A stretch of DNA of 64,000 nucleotides from Euglena gracilis (GCA_039621445.1 CP154956.1:14744166-14808165); one strand, 5' to 3'; shown: positions 30,779-42,104, numbered from the stretch's first letter. Numbers and translations are program-made. The notes: generated by a model not told the origin, from the letters alone.

Positions 30779-31276
30779 GCTGAAAAGGGCCCGGGTGGGC
30801 CTGACAATGGCAACTCGCCAAACCAAGACAACAATCAACCAAGTCAACCTGAAGCCTTGAATCAATCATTGGACGATTTGATCAGCCGGAAGAAGCTGTT
30901 AGAGGAACTGACCGCGACGCTGCTGCCCGTACTCACCGCCGCCGTTGCCGCACGCCTGCAACCTGACCCGCCACCTGAACCAGCCAAGACAAGAACAGAT
31001 CAACCCCAAACCAGACCAAACCAGTCCAAGAAAAGGCCAAGGAGCTGGCAGGAGGATCAAGAACATGAAGACTGGCTGCGTAGGCGCTGGGGTGACAAGT
31101 ACGTGCCACCTTGGCAAAGAAGACGTCCCAATGCCCTGCACACAGCAGCAGCATCTAGCAGCCAAGGTGCCTCAGGGCCCCATCATCAATGGGCCCAGGC
31201 CCCTGAATCAAGAACAGCAACACAGATCCACAACAGGACACAAACGATCAAATCACCTCCACTTTCACTGACCTGA
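30776..31276 (+). CDS. Retroelement N-terminal ORF, copy I
   Basis: A 166-codon frame from the ATG that follows the conserved leader: MAEKGPGGPDNGNSPN, an amphipathic stretch LLEELTATLLPVLTAAVAAR, a basic region KKRPRSWQEDQEHEDWLRRR and a Gln/Ser/Ala-rich tail. No known domain. It may bind nucleic acid as an ORF1-type or N-terminal region. The downstream element is missing. Confidence 0.5.
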   Translation: MAEKGPGGPDNGNSPNQDNNQPSQPEALNQSLDDLISRKKLLEELTATLLPVLTAAVAARLQPDPPPEPAKTRTDQPQTRPNQSKKRPRSWQEDQEHEDWLRRRWGDKYVPPWQRRRPNALHTAAASSSQGASGPHHQWAQAPESRTATQIHNRTQTIKSPPLSLT

Positions 31277-31761
31277 CACACCCAGCAGGGCCGCCATTGG
31301 GGAGCGCAGACGGTCCGGTCTGGGGTGGGGCACTGGTCACGGGGCACAGCTTGGGGGGGGGGGTGGATTCAGCCTTCGGCGCCACAGGCGCAAGAAAGTG
31401 CCACTCCGAGGAGGGAAACCAAGCCTTGCCAAAAAAAATTTCTACCCCACTTTGGGTAGAAAATTCCAAATGTCGGTTGTATCTAGCTCTTTTTAATCCG
31501 TATGCACACAATTATAATATGTGGGAATGGTACTCATTGAAACGCCTTTGCGAATCTCGCATCTCCAGGCACACTACCACCTCACTCAACACACAAACGT
31601 TGTTGAACCGATTTGCTACTGTCCTCTGACCGACGGAGCATTGGCTTCCGATGCTCTTGTCTCGCCTCGATGTCGAGACCGCCCGCACTCTGCAACACTT
31701 CGCTGCTTTCGCTGCTTTCGCACACTTTCGCTACTTTCGCAACTGGCATTCTGTACAATCT

Positions 31762-31960
31762 CTTTCTGGGTGTCTGTTTTTTTTTCGTCGCCTATTCACC
31801 ATGCCTTGAAAGCCCAAGACCACTCAAGCTATTTGGTGAAGATCGCAAGTTGCCAGGTGTGGAAGACATGGATCAACGTTGGAGGAGAGAAGATGCACCC
31901 AAAGGCGGGCATGACATCCGGAAGAGGAAGGACAGGGCAACAATCACAAACCCGGCAGGC
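31762..31960 (+). pseudogene. Retroelement leader and broken ORF start
   Basis: CTGGGTGTCTGTTTTTTTTT then CGTCGCC...ACCATGCC resembles the leader at 30745. The ATG frame stops at once (ATG CCT TGA). The neighbouring frame is open and reads ESPRPLKLFGEDRKLPGVED and a basic stretch. A decayed 5' end. Confidence 0.45.
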
Positions 31961-31989
31961 AATGCATACGGGGGGAACACCACTTTTTC

Positions 31990-32170
31990 GGTGGCAAAAT
32001 TAGGAATCACCGAGTCGAAATTTTTGGAGAAAAATTCCACAAATTAGGAATCCCCACACCTAAAATTGGATTTTGACACCAAATTAGGAATCACCAAGCC
32101 CAAATTTGAAAAATTTACGCCTCAAAATTAGGAATCTGCCCCAGAGTTTTATCAAATTAGGCATCACCAG
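31990..32170 (+). repeat. Minisatellite with AAATTAGGAATCACC core
   Basis: Five degenerate units at about 42-bp spacing. Single related units are found near 40610 and 60910. Confidence 0.75.
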
Positions 32171-32216
32171 CCAATATTTTTCCCGACAAAATTTCGCCGA
32201 AAAGGGTCCTTGTTCG

Positions 32217-32263
32217 GGTCACGGGGGGGTCACGGGGGGGGTCACGAGGGGGTCACGGGGGGA
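32217..32263 (-). repeat. Tandem GTGACCCCC (complement)
   Basis: Reads GGGTCACGGGGGGGTCACGG on the plus strand, the complement of the tract at 25023. Confidence 0.75.
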
Positions 32264-32299
32264 ACACCCCCCAAAATTTTCCTTCTTAAAACTCATACT

Positions 32300-33230
32300 T
32301 TTGAGGAGGGGGGTGAAATAAACGAATAAAGTAAACAAACTTTTGGCACAGTCAAATTTTACTGACATTTTTCTCGTTGAACAACACATATTTTGCCCAA
32401 AAAAAAACGGAAACAAAACCCTTTTCTGCCCCCCCTTTCCAAGAGAATGGTACCCAAACAACTCCTTTCTGAGAGAATCCTGTGGCCCAAAACTGGCCAC
32501 CACATCTAGCCCAAAACTGGATGGAACATCTGGCCCAATCTGGCCCAAAAAAAAACCATGACATCGCAAAAAATGTGAAATGCAAAACTTTGGGCCGTTT
32601 GCCAGATTGAAAAACTTCTCCCAATTTTGGTTTCCAAGAACATTTATCGAACAGCATAATAAGAACAATAAAGAACGCAAGAAACAAACATGGAAGTTTC
32701 AGAAGAAAACCAGCATCTAAGGACAAAATGTCTGTGAAATCTGTCTTCAGACTTGAAACTTGTGATCCAAGTAGAAAGTACCAAGCAGAAAATAAGTAGA
32801 CCCACCAAGGGCCTGTCACCGTGTTGCAGGCAGGCCTCTGCTCGATCAAATGTGTATTTGTTCAGAGCAAAGGCCTGTATGTGGTGATGTGCCCTCTTTC
32901 CACAAAGCAATAAGTTCCTGTATTTTCACTTCATTTCAGCACCCTGTACTTTCATCATAACGATCCCACACCGCTTCCACCCGAAGCGGCATTGTGACAC
33001 TGAAGGAGAACGATTGGGAATGCAAGCATTTTTTTGCGTGTGGTGATTCATAATTTCTTCAAAAAAAACCATAGGCTGGGTATCTTTGATGTGCCCTATG
33101 CATCAAATTAACTAGAACAGAAATTTGCATACAACATTCAAAATGTGGTATTTTTTCAAGATTTCGTTCGAAACTTCTTCGTCCGCTTCATTTCATGGAC
33201 TGGTCCTTTTCCTCTTTTGACACTGAGAAG
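32300..33230. other. No supported feature
   Basis: AT-rich unique sequence. Frames on both strands are long but lack any recognisable motif, and the minus-strand one is rich in W and F in a way typical of chance frames. Confidence 0.4.
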
Positions 33231-33238
33231 TGTATCGT

Positions 33239-33309
33239 GCACACAGTATTATTGGTGTGGCATGCAGTTCGCAACCGTGAGCTCGCGGGTTCAAACCCCG
33301 CTGTGTGCA
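33239..33309 (+). tRNA. tRNA-like sequence, anticodon CGC, probably a relic
   Basis: Seven-pair acceptor stem GCACACA/TGTGTGC. Perfect T-arm GCGGG-TTCAAAC-CCCGC. Anticodon loop TTCGCAA with T33 and A37 (anticodon CGC, alanine). Variable loop of five. The anticodon stem has one mismatch and two wobbles. The D-arm does not pair well. The 71-nt length is right. Either a decayed tRNA or the head of a tRNA-derived SINE. Confidence 0.35.
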
Positions 33310-33537
33310 AATTTTCATCATTGTAAAACGTGTTTTTTTGCACCGAGCACCCAGAATTAGGACTTGCCACGACAAGAACAAACAGCCATATACCCCAGCT
33401 CCTGAGACGCCTGCGCTTCCAAAGACCCGGCCGGCCAGCTGGCCAGCCGGCCAGCTGGACCTTTTGCATTTTCTTCAGCCGTCTGGACCAAGTCCACAAG
33501 GTCAGCCGTCCGTCTGGACCTTCGCTTTTTCCACCAG

Positions 33538-33572
33538 CCGTCCGTCCGTCCGTCCGTCCGTCCGTCCGTCCG
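33538..33572 (+). repeat. (CCGT)n microsatellite
   Basis: About eight CCGT units. On the minus strand they read as a run of Thr-Asp-Gly-Arg at the end of the copy H frame. Confidence 0.85.
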
Positions 33573-33639
33573 CCTCCTCCGTATCCAAAGCTTCTTCCCT
33601 TGCAAAAGCGGACCTAGTTCGCAGGGCTGGAAGCAACAC

Positions 33640-34401
33640 AGACTCCTCCCAACTTTCAACGACCGGCCGCTGAAGGTACAACCTGGCGCGCTCAGCGACC
33701 TTGCGGCCGACCTGTGCCCAGTGGGCCTTCCCACCGCGCTTCAGTGGGCAAAGCACTGCCTTTGGAAATGCCCAAAGATGGTGCAGGGTCCGCCAGCTAG
33801 GATTTGCGTTAAAAATTCCGGAGGAGGGTGATGAAGGTGCACGTGACCTGCACAACGGCACCGCGAGGGATTCGGACCAGCGTCGGCCGGGCGTCCAAAC
33901 CAATTTCTTCAAAAGAAGGCGACAAGGCTGCCCCGTCATCTGGGAATGCACTCGGGGAAACAGAGCAAGATACTCGGTGTTGTGTGTTGTCCTGTGAATT
34001 TGGCAACATTTCCACATCCCCTTGGGAGTGCGAGACGGGTTGGCCAGGGTTTCTTACTCCGGAACAGAAGGTATGGCACATGATTGTTGAGGTTGTTGAG
34101 CGGCAGTCGATGACGAGACAGCAGCTGGCTGAATGGGTGGTTGCGATGGGGTTGGTGGTTGTGGTGGCAGTAAAGTGGCGGGGTGGACTGTCCCCAGCAA
34201 GGGTAGGAAGGAATCCGCCTGGTGGCCGTGTAGCCATCGGCCACCGGCATCAAGGCCGGAGGCAGTCGGTGGGAAAGGGAGGTGGGGGAAAACCGGTAAT
34301 GCGTTCATCGGAAACCAGGAGCCCTGGGCCGCGCCTGTTTGCGAGCATGGGGAAGCTGCTGACATTTCAACATCGTCGTTTGGGCCTGGATTAGCCTCCA
34401 C
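33640..34401 (-). pseudogene. Retroelement copy H, N-terminal domain
   Basis: Minus-strand reading starts MEANPGPNDDVEMSAASP, passes a Pro/Gln-rich linker and, in another frame, reaches NANPSWRTLHHLWAFPKAVL and KRGGKAHWAQVGRKVAER. This is the domain seen in J and F before the reverse transcriptase. Frameshifts and the missing polymerase mark it as dead. Confidence 0.5.
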
Positions 34402-34439
34402 ATCCCCGCATGTCAGGGCATCTTCTCCCCTCCCAGAAG

Positions 34440-35200
34440 GTGTTCCTCAGCGAACGGGCGTGGATGGGTGAGGTTTTCTGGCGCAGCCTTTGCAGACCAA
34501 GAAATTGGTGGAATGCGTCGGCATGGAGTGACTGGGATCCAGGCGCGGGGTGGGGTTTGCCTTGGTGCAAAATGGTGTCAGGGGGGGCCTTTGCAGGCCC
34601 AGGGAATTTGCACACTGGGGGGAAATGGTGTCAATGGGAGGTTGGGGTGGCAAAGTGTTTTTGGATGTCCAAACAGAACTGCTGCAAACATTGGAGCTGA
34701 AAGTCACTCAATGGTTGGCAGATGGGGGGCCCTTGCGGCCCCAGGGCCTTTGCAGGCCACTGGAGCAAAATGGTGCAATCGGTTGAAATGGTGTTTTGCA
34801 GGCCCAGGGAATTTGCACACAGGGGGAAAATGGTGTAAATGGGAGGTTGGGGTGGCAAAATGTTTTTGGATGTCCAGTGAAAAATGCTGCTGCTGCTTTG
34901 GTAACATGTGCTGTGAAAACTCAGGGTTTGCCATTGCAGTTGGACAGAAGATTGGGATGCAATGCAGAAAACAGAAGATAACACATTGGAGCTGAAAGTA
35001 GCACTTATTGGTTGGCAGATGGGGGCCTTTGCAGGCCCAATGGGGGGGGCCTTTGCAGGCCCAAGACAAGGGGCCTTTGCAGGCCCAGAAGGAAGGGCCT
35101 TTGCAGGCCCAGTAGCAGGGTGGGCCTTATCAGGCCCAGGGCCTTTTCAGGCCAGTGGCAGGGTGGAGGGGGCCTTTTCAGGCCCAATACAGCCCACAGC
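34440..35200. repeat. Tandem GGGCCTTTGCAGGCCC hairpin units
   Basis: A dozen or so copies of a 16-bp hairpin unit (stem GGGCCT/AGGCCC, loop TTGC) are scattered or tandem here, densest at 35029-35180. On the minus strand they read LGLQRP. The same position in copy F (53036-53240) has GGGCTTTTGCAAGCCC and LGLQKP. A larger 180-bp block (AATGGGAGGTTGGGGTGGCA) is also duplicated (34636 and 34837). Confidence 0.85.
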
Positions 35201-35439
35201 AGCATGGTGAAGTTCTGCAGCAGCAAGACCAGGGCTGAGAAGCCCAACTTCAACCGCACGTTGAACTAATCGGGCTGGAGTTCTGGTATGTCTTGTCTTG
35301 AGCTTGTACTTTCGCTTGACTGCTGCTTCTGCCTGCACCAGCAGGACTTCTTCTGCCTGCACCAGCAGGACTTGTGGGTAACTTTCGATGACAGTCGAAC
35401 TCTTGACTTGGATATTTGTCCCCACCAGGGGCTTTCAAT

Positions 35440-35495
35440 TGTCCGCCATGTATTATGCGAAAAAAATAGACACTCAGACAGGGCAGTTTTTTTTT
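35440..35495 (-). promoter_or_regulatory. Retroelement leader, copy H
   Basis: The minus strand reads CTGAGTGTCTATTTTTTTCG then CATAATACATGGCGGA, the leader seen at 30745 and 53463. The following frame (HGGQLKAPGGDKYPSQ...) leads into the GLQRP hairpin repeats, as in copy F. Confidence 0.6.
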
Positions 35496-35526
35496 CCATC
35501 TTCCAGTCAGGGCAGTTAAATTTATG

Positions 35527-36590
35527 CTTGAAACCGTGTATTGGGGCTCTGGCTTCACGCCCGAACCGGCGTTCTGGACGCCGGTTCGGCGCAGAAATTT
35601 CTGCGCCGAACCGGTGTCCAGAACGCCGGTTCGGGCGGGAAAACGGCGTCCTGGGGACCGAAAATGAAAAGTGCCAAAAAGTGTCCAAAATGGTTTGTAG
35701 ACATGAGGCAATCATATCTGAGCACTTTTTGGGGGGTATTTGGCCAGAAATTTGGGTATTTTGTGCAACAATTTCCATTTGGCCAAATCTGGGGATTTTC
35801 TGAAATAGAATACCATGCAGCAGGGCTGAAATCTAAGGCCATCTAAAACCCTTGAGAAGGGTTATCGATCAAGGGGCAACATGGCAGGTGAACAGTGGAT
35901 TTTGGAATTTGCGGAAAGGGTCCAAAAATCGTAATTCTGAAAAAACCCAAGGGGTCCAGCTAAAATTTCCTAACCATAATTCTGAAAAACCCAGGGGAGG
36001 GTCCAACCAATTTTGAAAACACCCAGGGGGGCCAAAATTTCCCAACTGTAATTAGCATTTCCCAACGATTTTGAAAAATTCCAGGGGGGTCCAGCCAAAA
36101 TTTCCCAACCATACTTCTGAAAAACCCTGGGGGGGTTCCAGCCAATTTTTTTTTCAACCGTGTTTGTGAAGAAACCCAGCCAAAATCTCTGAACCGGAAT
36201 TCTGAAAAAAGGGGGGATCAAATCCCAACCATAATTCCGGGGAAAAAAACCAGCGGGGTCCAACCGAAAATTCGGCATTGCAATCTGAAAAAATCTGGGG
36301 GGGTCCAGCCAAAATTTCCAAACCGTGATTCTGAAAAAACCTAGGGGTGGTCCAACCAAAAAAAATTTCCAAATCGTAATTTTGAAAAAAAACCTTTCGA
36401 TTGATGGGTAACCTGGCATCAGACGGATGAAAACTTCAATCGGCCGATCGACATGGCCATGAGCCCAAAGGATCCCAAAAATGCCCAAAAATGTTCAGAA
36501 ACTGGGTATTTAGGGCGAAATTGGCCTTTATTCCTTGAACGCCGGTTCAGGCGTGAAGCCAGAGCCCCTAATCCACGGTTTCAACAACTG
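35527..36590. mobile_element. TIR element with GAACCGGCGTTC palindromes
   Basis: The left end is TTGAAACCGTGTATTGGGGC plus TCTGGCTTCACGCC. The right end is the inverse, ending ACGGTTTCAA. CGAACCGGCGTTCTGG palindromes stand inside (35560-35640). It splits a repeat whose intact form is at 44501-44996. The inside holds the minisatellite at 35925-36395. No coding capacity. A further end fragment is at 56625-56695. Confidence 0.75.
35925..36395 (+). repeat. Minisatellite, about ten 45-50 bp units
   Basis: Units of AATTCTGAAAAAACCCAGGG then GGTCCAGCCAAAATTTCC with changing G-run lengths. Frames through it are artefacts. Confidence 0.9.
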
Positions 36591-36594
36591 TGTC

Positions 36595-36715
36595 CAGAAC
36601 GCCGGTTCGGGCGTGAAGCCGTGTTCCAGAACGCCGGTTTGGGCTGCCGCCCGAACCGGCGTTCTGGAACACGGCTTCACGCCCGAACCGGCGTTCTGGA
36701 CACAGTTTTCGTTTC
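36595..36715. repeat. Palindromes next to the TIR element
   Basis: CCAGAACGCCGGTTCGGGCG occurs twice in each orientation, forming nested inverted repeats around 36650. Same building block as the TIR element to the left. Confidence 0.8.
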
Positions 36716-37192
36716 AGAGTGCGCTGATTCCTAAGCTCTCAAAACCCAAATTCTTGCCCATTGGATCAAAGTCAACCAACCCAGGTCAAAATCAAGGTTT
36801 CCCCCCTTGATTTTGATAACTTATGCTGAATTCCATCATTATTGAGCTTTGCAAACCCCTGCAAAAACTCCAGGAACTCAGGCGCCAATCTCAGAAAAAT
36901 CTGTTCCAAGCGCTTGCAAGCGCTCTCACCAAATCCAACATTTTCCCTTAAAACCAAAGGAAAAATGCATAAAAAACTTAAAAATATGCTAAATCGACCC
37001 AAATCACCATTTGGGAATACCTAGCATCACTCAATCTCTCTCCTTGCACAACCAAACCATGGGCACCCTAGGAGAAGGAATTTTAATGGAAATCTTTAGA
37101 AAGCCTTAAAATTAGAGCAAAACCGCCCTCAAAAGGCCTTCTAAAGGGAAAAACTCCGCCGCCCGGCGGTCGACCTCAAACGGTCGTCACTC
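36715..37192 (+). repeat. 478-bp direct repeat, copy 1
   Basis: Nearly identical to 44517-44996, from TGCGCTGATTCCTAAG to CTCAAACGGTCGTCA. The copies begin TG and end CA and lie 7.8 kb apart in the same orientation, which recalls LTRs. But no 4-6 bp target duplication is seen and the right copy abuts retroelement C. Confidence 0.9.
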
Positions 37193-37372
37193 CCCCCCTT
37201 GCGACGAAAGTCGGGGGTTTCACCCGCCCTCCTTCTCGCTTTCCTTGGGATGGGAATGAAAGACACTTTGAATTTTTGCAACGCAATTGCGACAACATGG
37301 TTCGGCAATGTGCACAGGTGGCGAAATGGTATGGAGGAATCTATAACCCATAGATCCCATTCCACCATACCG

Positions 37373-37540
37373 AGCCCCCCCCCCCACGGTTCTCACCACC
37401 GTGAAAGGAAATGGGGGTCCAACGACACTCAAAAAAAAAATCCTTTCTTGAATGGATAAAAATCAGCCCCCCCCCCCCCCCACGGTACTCCCAACCGTGA
37501 AGGGAATGGAGGGTCCATTATCACCAAAAATCCTTTCGGT
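37373..37540 (+). repeat. CACGGTACTCCCAACCGTG repeats after C runs
   Basis: A C run followed by CACGGTACTCCCAACCGTGA and AGGGAATGGAGGGTCCATTA occurs here twice (one diverged) and again at 40758-40814. The first part is a small hairpin. Confidence 0.8.
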
Positions 37541-37642
37541 GATACCTCCCTGCCAAAAAATAGGCAGACACTCTAAGGGGCGACACCAAAGTGCGCGAGC
37601 ATCAAAATGCGCAGGTCCGGCGGCTGTATGGAAAAGCCACAG

Positions 37643-39265
37643 CGCATGAAAAACGTGTTCAGCCCGCCAAATGCCTGCCCTGAAATTCGTGGTCATGGAC
37701 ACGTTTTCAATGAGGGCATTTGTGGCAATGACACGTTTTCAGTGAAGGCATCCGGGTTCAGGCACGTTTTCAGTGAGGGCATCTGTGGCAACCCCCCGGA
37801 AAACACGAAAATCGCAATCATGAAAAATCAGCGTGCGGTTGAGAGGCCGTGTGGTCCTCAACGGGTGAGGCGGTTCGGGGGGCACTCTGCAACACAAAGG
37901 ACGACAACGAGAAGGCTAGTTTGCCTTGGCAGAACAGACGACGGCAGAACGGACGGCAGGGAAGGGGCGAAACTCACGGCACACGACAGGCTTTACACAA
38001 AAAAGAGCCATACTTTGGTGGCCGCCGCAAATCTTGGCAATGAAAATGATATGCCAAACCGCAGGCGTCACAGACAACTTTGTTCAGCTCCACACAATTT
38101 GGATTTTTCGGAATGGCAACACCACAAAAACCACATTTCTCCTGTTTTATAGGCAGTCGGGACACGGCACGAGGCACAGGGGGTTGGTCAGAGGGGACAG
38201 AGCTGACCGCAGGAGCGGAACGTTGCTCGGCGGTGGGAAAGACAGACGGAACACTGGTCAGGTCCTGATTTTCGACCGCGTGTTCGTCACTTGGTGGGGC
38301 GCAAAAATTTGCCCAAGTTGACCACCGTGCAACGTTCCGCGCCGTAGCTGCGCCGTCGTCGTCCTCCTCGGTTTTCAGGCTGCAACACGTCAGCTGGAGG
38401 CCGAACCGCCGTTGACACTGCCTTCCGCGCGCGTTCGCGCTCCAGGGAACGCGAAAACATCTGGTTGAACTGGGGGAATTGGCGCTCTGAGGAAGGCAAC
38501 ACTACTCCCTCGGTCGTTGTTTTGCGGAATGCCCGAGCGACGGCATTCACGTATGTCTGAAAAGAGGTTGCCGAACGATTCCCTGAAACGAACAAAGTTC
38601 CCGGCTGCTGCTCACGTTGAGCCACACATTGTTCGATGACGCTCGCCTCATCGAACAACAGGCTGGGTTCCAGCTCCCATCCCGTCCAGGCAACAAAGAA
38701 AGCATCCAGCTCAGGATAAGAGGCTTGCCGATGTTGACACAGTTTGGCGAACTCCAAACAGTTGGCAACAGCAGCAAGCTCTGCACCCACGGAGCCGGAC
38801 TTTTTCTTTGTGTTGCCCTGTGCCAGCAAGGTGCCATGAAGGGGGTCAACCTTCGGCTTCTTGGCATCTTGCTGGTATACCGCGAGAGCAGCCAGGAACA
38901 GTTCCGTCCTAGGGGGAGGTGGCAAAAGACCATTCACAAAGTTTGCCGTGCGTTTGGCCATATTGGCAGGGGTGCGGGAAAAAGGAAAAAAAGAAGAAAA
39001 AGGGGGGGGGTGACACGTTTTCAATGAGGGCATTTGTGGCAATGACACGTTTTCCATTAAGGCATCTGTGGTCAGGCACGTTTTCAGTGAGGGCATTTGT
39101 GTCAATGACACGTTTTCAGTGAAGGCATCCAGGTTCAGGCACGTTTTCAGTGAGGGCGCCGTTTTTTGGGTCCGAATTTCACAAATTGGCGTTTTTGACC
39201 CCTTGCGTGAATCATGACCACGAATTTCAGGGCAGGCATTTGGCGGGCTCTGAAAACGTTTTTAC
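37643..39265 (-). mobile_element. Recombinase-PHD element, deletion derivative
   Basis: Inverted ends of about 45 bp: GTTCAGCCCGCCAAATGCC continuing TGCCCTGAAATTCGTGGTCA on the left, inverted at 39208-39256. Subterminal GACACGTTTTCAGTGAAGGC and GGCACGTTTTCAGTGAGGGC repeats occur on both sides (37690-37795, 39012-39160). It carries the truncated recombinase-PHD gene, so it is probably non-autonomous. Confidence 0.8.
37974..38961 (-). pseudogene. Recombinase-PHD gene lacking the catalytic domain
   Basis: From ATG 38961 the frame reads MAKRTANFVNGLLPPPP, KVDPLHGTLLAQ, LFDEASVIEQ and RPPADVLQPEN, matching residues 1-194 of the 22741 gene (MKKTANSVDRMLPRPP, AVDPIHGTLLAN, HPPVEVLQ). It then jumps, with a frame change at about 38385, to the linker (RWSTWANFCAPPSDEHA) and the PHD finger (CGFCGVAIP...CDACGLAYHFHC...CKAC), ending 37974. 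The Arg/Tyr catalytic part is absent. Confidence 0.85.
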
Positions 39266-39429
39266 CCTTCGGGGGCCCCTGGCTGAACACGTTTTCAGGC
39301 TGAAATCTGGGCTCAGCCGCAATTTGTGTATAAAAATGTCGTCAACAGCCGGGACAGAAGGTTCCGCGGACCTGAAGCGCACTCCTCTTTTCCACGCACG
39401 TTTATTTTTTTAACGACTTCAAGGCCCTT

Positions 39430-39665
39430 AGAAGGCAACTGCTTAATCACCGACCACCCCCCCCCGCCCGGGGGGGGGGTGAGTGACTTGTTTTAAATCA
39501 GAGTGATTGCCGGGTTGAGTGACGCCGGCGCCGAAAAAAGCTTTTTGGCCTAAAAAGGCCCAGAGTAGCCAACCCCCTTGGGCGGGGTGGTGGTGCCTGG
39601 CTGGTCATTTGAAAAATGAGTGACCGACTGGTTTTTCCAAAAAAAAAAGTTTAGTGACCCCACTC
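39430..39665 (+). repeat. CAACTGCTTA-type MITE debris
   Basis: Starts CAACTGCTTAATCACCGACC, has a C/G junction, a GACGCCGGCGCCG motif and TGAGTGACCGACTGG, all familiar from the 2771-3099 family. The ends are unresolved. Confidence 0.45.
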
Positions 39666-40162
39666 TCCCTCCTTGGGCCCGTTAAAAAAAAATTCCTTGG
39701 TCCAATGAATACAGTCTCTGGTTCTTGAGTCAGAGAATTTTTTGCAGTAAAAACTATGTGTTACACGATGGTTTGTCATCACAAATTGTTTTAAAATTGT
39801 TTTGAAACCAATTTTTTAAGTTTTGAACCTGAGTTTCTCAAAAGGCTTGAAATCAGCTGAATGTGAACCGCGCAAGCCATTCTGAGCAATGGTCTTTCAA
39901 AAAAAACTGTGGCACCAAGCTGCCCCCCCCCCCCTGGCCAGAAATTGGACCAAAAATGACGAACACTTAGGAAAACCTAGTTTGCAGTTCCAACATGTCA
40001 GATCCGTTTCCAACAAAAAATTCCCAAACCGTTGCACAAAAGAATTGCAGTGCATGGAGAGAGGCAGAAAGCAGACAGGGACAGTACACAGGGACAGCAC
40101 ACACTGAAACCATAGGCAGAATCAGGTCCAGCTGGTGTCTTAAGTTCAAATCCCAATGAATA

Positions 40163-40398
40163 AATTCAGCACTTTAACCCCACCACCTGCAAGGGAACAC
40201 TGAGACATTTTAAGGGAGAAAGAAGCAAACCTTGAGCTTCACCTGCAGCAACATTGACTGGACAACCAAATCCCACTGAACCAGCACACAGGGGTGTCAA
40301 TTGACGCCAGTGCACCCTACCAAGGGAACAAATGAGAAAAAGCAGGGGGAGAAAAAAGCAAACCTTGAGCTTCACCTGCAGCAACCTTGCAGCTGGAC
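40163..40398 (+). repeat. Degenerate 130-bp duplication
   Basis: AAGCAAACCTTGAGCTTCAC plus CTGCAGCAAC occurs at 40226 and 40360 with partly matching upstream sequence. No gene is seen from 39665 to 40750 otherwise. Confidence 0.7.
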
Positions 40399-40823
40399 TT
40401 CGCCAACTTCAGCACACCAGTGCAACGCCCACATTATGATTGAAACTTGACTTGACTTGACACGACCAACACCTAAAAGATGAAAAAGGGTGTCGTGCAT
40501 CCAACTGGGAAAACCTCATTCATCAGAGCTCCACATAAGGTTTCCTGGACGTGGTTTCTTCAAAACAAACAGGCCCATACTAAACATTAGGACCCGTGGA
40601 GCTACACATTAGGATCTCCAATTTAGGAATCAGCCATATCTCGCAGATATTTTGCGTATGTTTGTGAACACCAAAATGCGCAGGTCACCCTCCTGCGCAT
40701 TAAAGTGACAACAATTAAACTGATCGCGCATTAATTGGCCCACCGGTAGATGAAAATCAGCCCCCCCCCCCCCACGGTACTCCCAACCGTGAAGGGAATG
40801 GAGGGTCCATTATCTGAAAATAG

Positions 40824-42101
40824 ATGAAAATCAGCCCCCCCCCCCCGAGGGGAAGGCCTTGGGGAAAAGCTTGCCGGCAAGAGGTACCAGCAGCCGGGGG
40901 GCAGGGTCACACCTCAAAATCTGCCCCACAGCCAGCTGCGAAAGGAGATAAGGGGCCAGCCCAGCCAGCCCCGCGGGGTAGGGCCCCTTCTTCATCTTCA
41001 CGGCCAGGAGGAGCTTCATGGCCACGAACCCAAAGTCCAACTCCCCCAGCCCGGCAAGGCAAGGGGGGGCAGACCTGGACCCCGCAGGCATCGGGTCGGG
41101 GCAGGTCGCTCTATCCATGCTTCAACTGTGGGGAGCATGGACATCATTTTTATGGGTGTGACAAACCGCTGAGTGAGGCCCTTGCTAAATCTAAGGAATT
41201 TTGGCAAAATAATGGAAAAGGCAAGGGGCAGCCCAAGGGTAAAGGGCAGCCAGCCTCACAGCGAAATTCCTCGGGCAAGGGGGGTGCATGGTCAAAGGGG
41301 GGTGGGCCCACCTCTTCTCCCCCTGGGGCCCAATAGGGGGGCCAGGGGCAGTATGAGAAGGGGGGGGCTGCCCATGGCCGTGTCTCTCCCCCCTGTGAGG
41401 AAAACGGTGTAAATATTTCTGATTCAAAAAACTGGGCTGTGCAGGATTTTATGGCTGATTCAGGGTGTGGTGAAAAACATTCTTTGGATCAGCCCCCCAG
41501 ATTTTTGAATCGGACCCGATACTCCTGGAGGGAAGGAAAATGCTCAAGGGTTCCCATTTTGCATTCAAACCTGCCACAACCCAACCCCCTACCATCAGCC
41601 CAGCGACCACAGGCATTGGATTTACTTGCTGGCACAGGTTCGGTGGGGAAGCGGTTGGCAGAACGGGGGTATGAAGTTTTGTCAATTGAAAATGCTCCTT
41701 GGACGGACTTCCACCTCCACACAGACATTTTGACCTGGGACTACAGGCGATACCCGGTTGGATTTTTTGAGGTTATTGCCGCTAGTCCCCCCTGTAACAT
41801 TTATTCCACAGCTTATAACCCCAGGCCAAGGGACTTCTCCCAGGCGGATGCCCTGGTTGAGAAAGCCCTGGAAATTATAAATTATTTTCAGCCCAAGTTG
41901 TGGTGGTTAGAGAACCCCCGCACTGGTCTTTTGCGAAATAGGGAGGTGGTGAAAAACCTGCCCGATATCGATATTGATTATTGTCAATTTTCAGATTGGG
42001 GTTATAAAAAGACCACACGTTTCTGGTGCTGCCCAGCCATTTCACAATTACAGTCGGTGTTGTGCGATGGCGAATCGTGTCCTAACCTGGTGATGGGGGA
42101 C
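40824..42101 (+). CDS. gag-type zinc knuckle, in-frame UAG, cytosine-5 DNA methyltransferase
   Basis: One frame holds a Gly/Lys-rich gag-like region with a CX2CX4HX4C knuckle (CFNCGEHGHHFYGC, 41117-41158) and one stop TAG at 41334, followed directly by GGGGGCCAGGGGCAG. It then stays open into a methyltransferase: motif I DLLAGTGSVGKRLAERGYE, motif IV ASPPCNIYSTA with the catalytic Cys, and ENPRTGLLR (motif VI type). Retrotransposons with captured cytosine methyltransferases are known from some algae. The expected product methylates cytosine in DNA. The stop could be read through, as in some gag-pol systems, or could simply be a mutation. The start is uncertain. The C-terminus is broken by the MITE at 42105. 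No reverse transcriptase is adjacent. Confidence 0.7.
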
Positions 42102-42104
42102 AAT

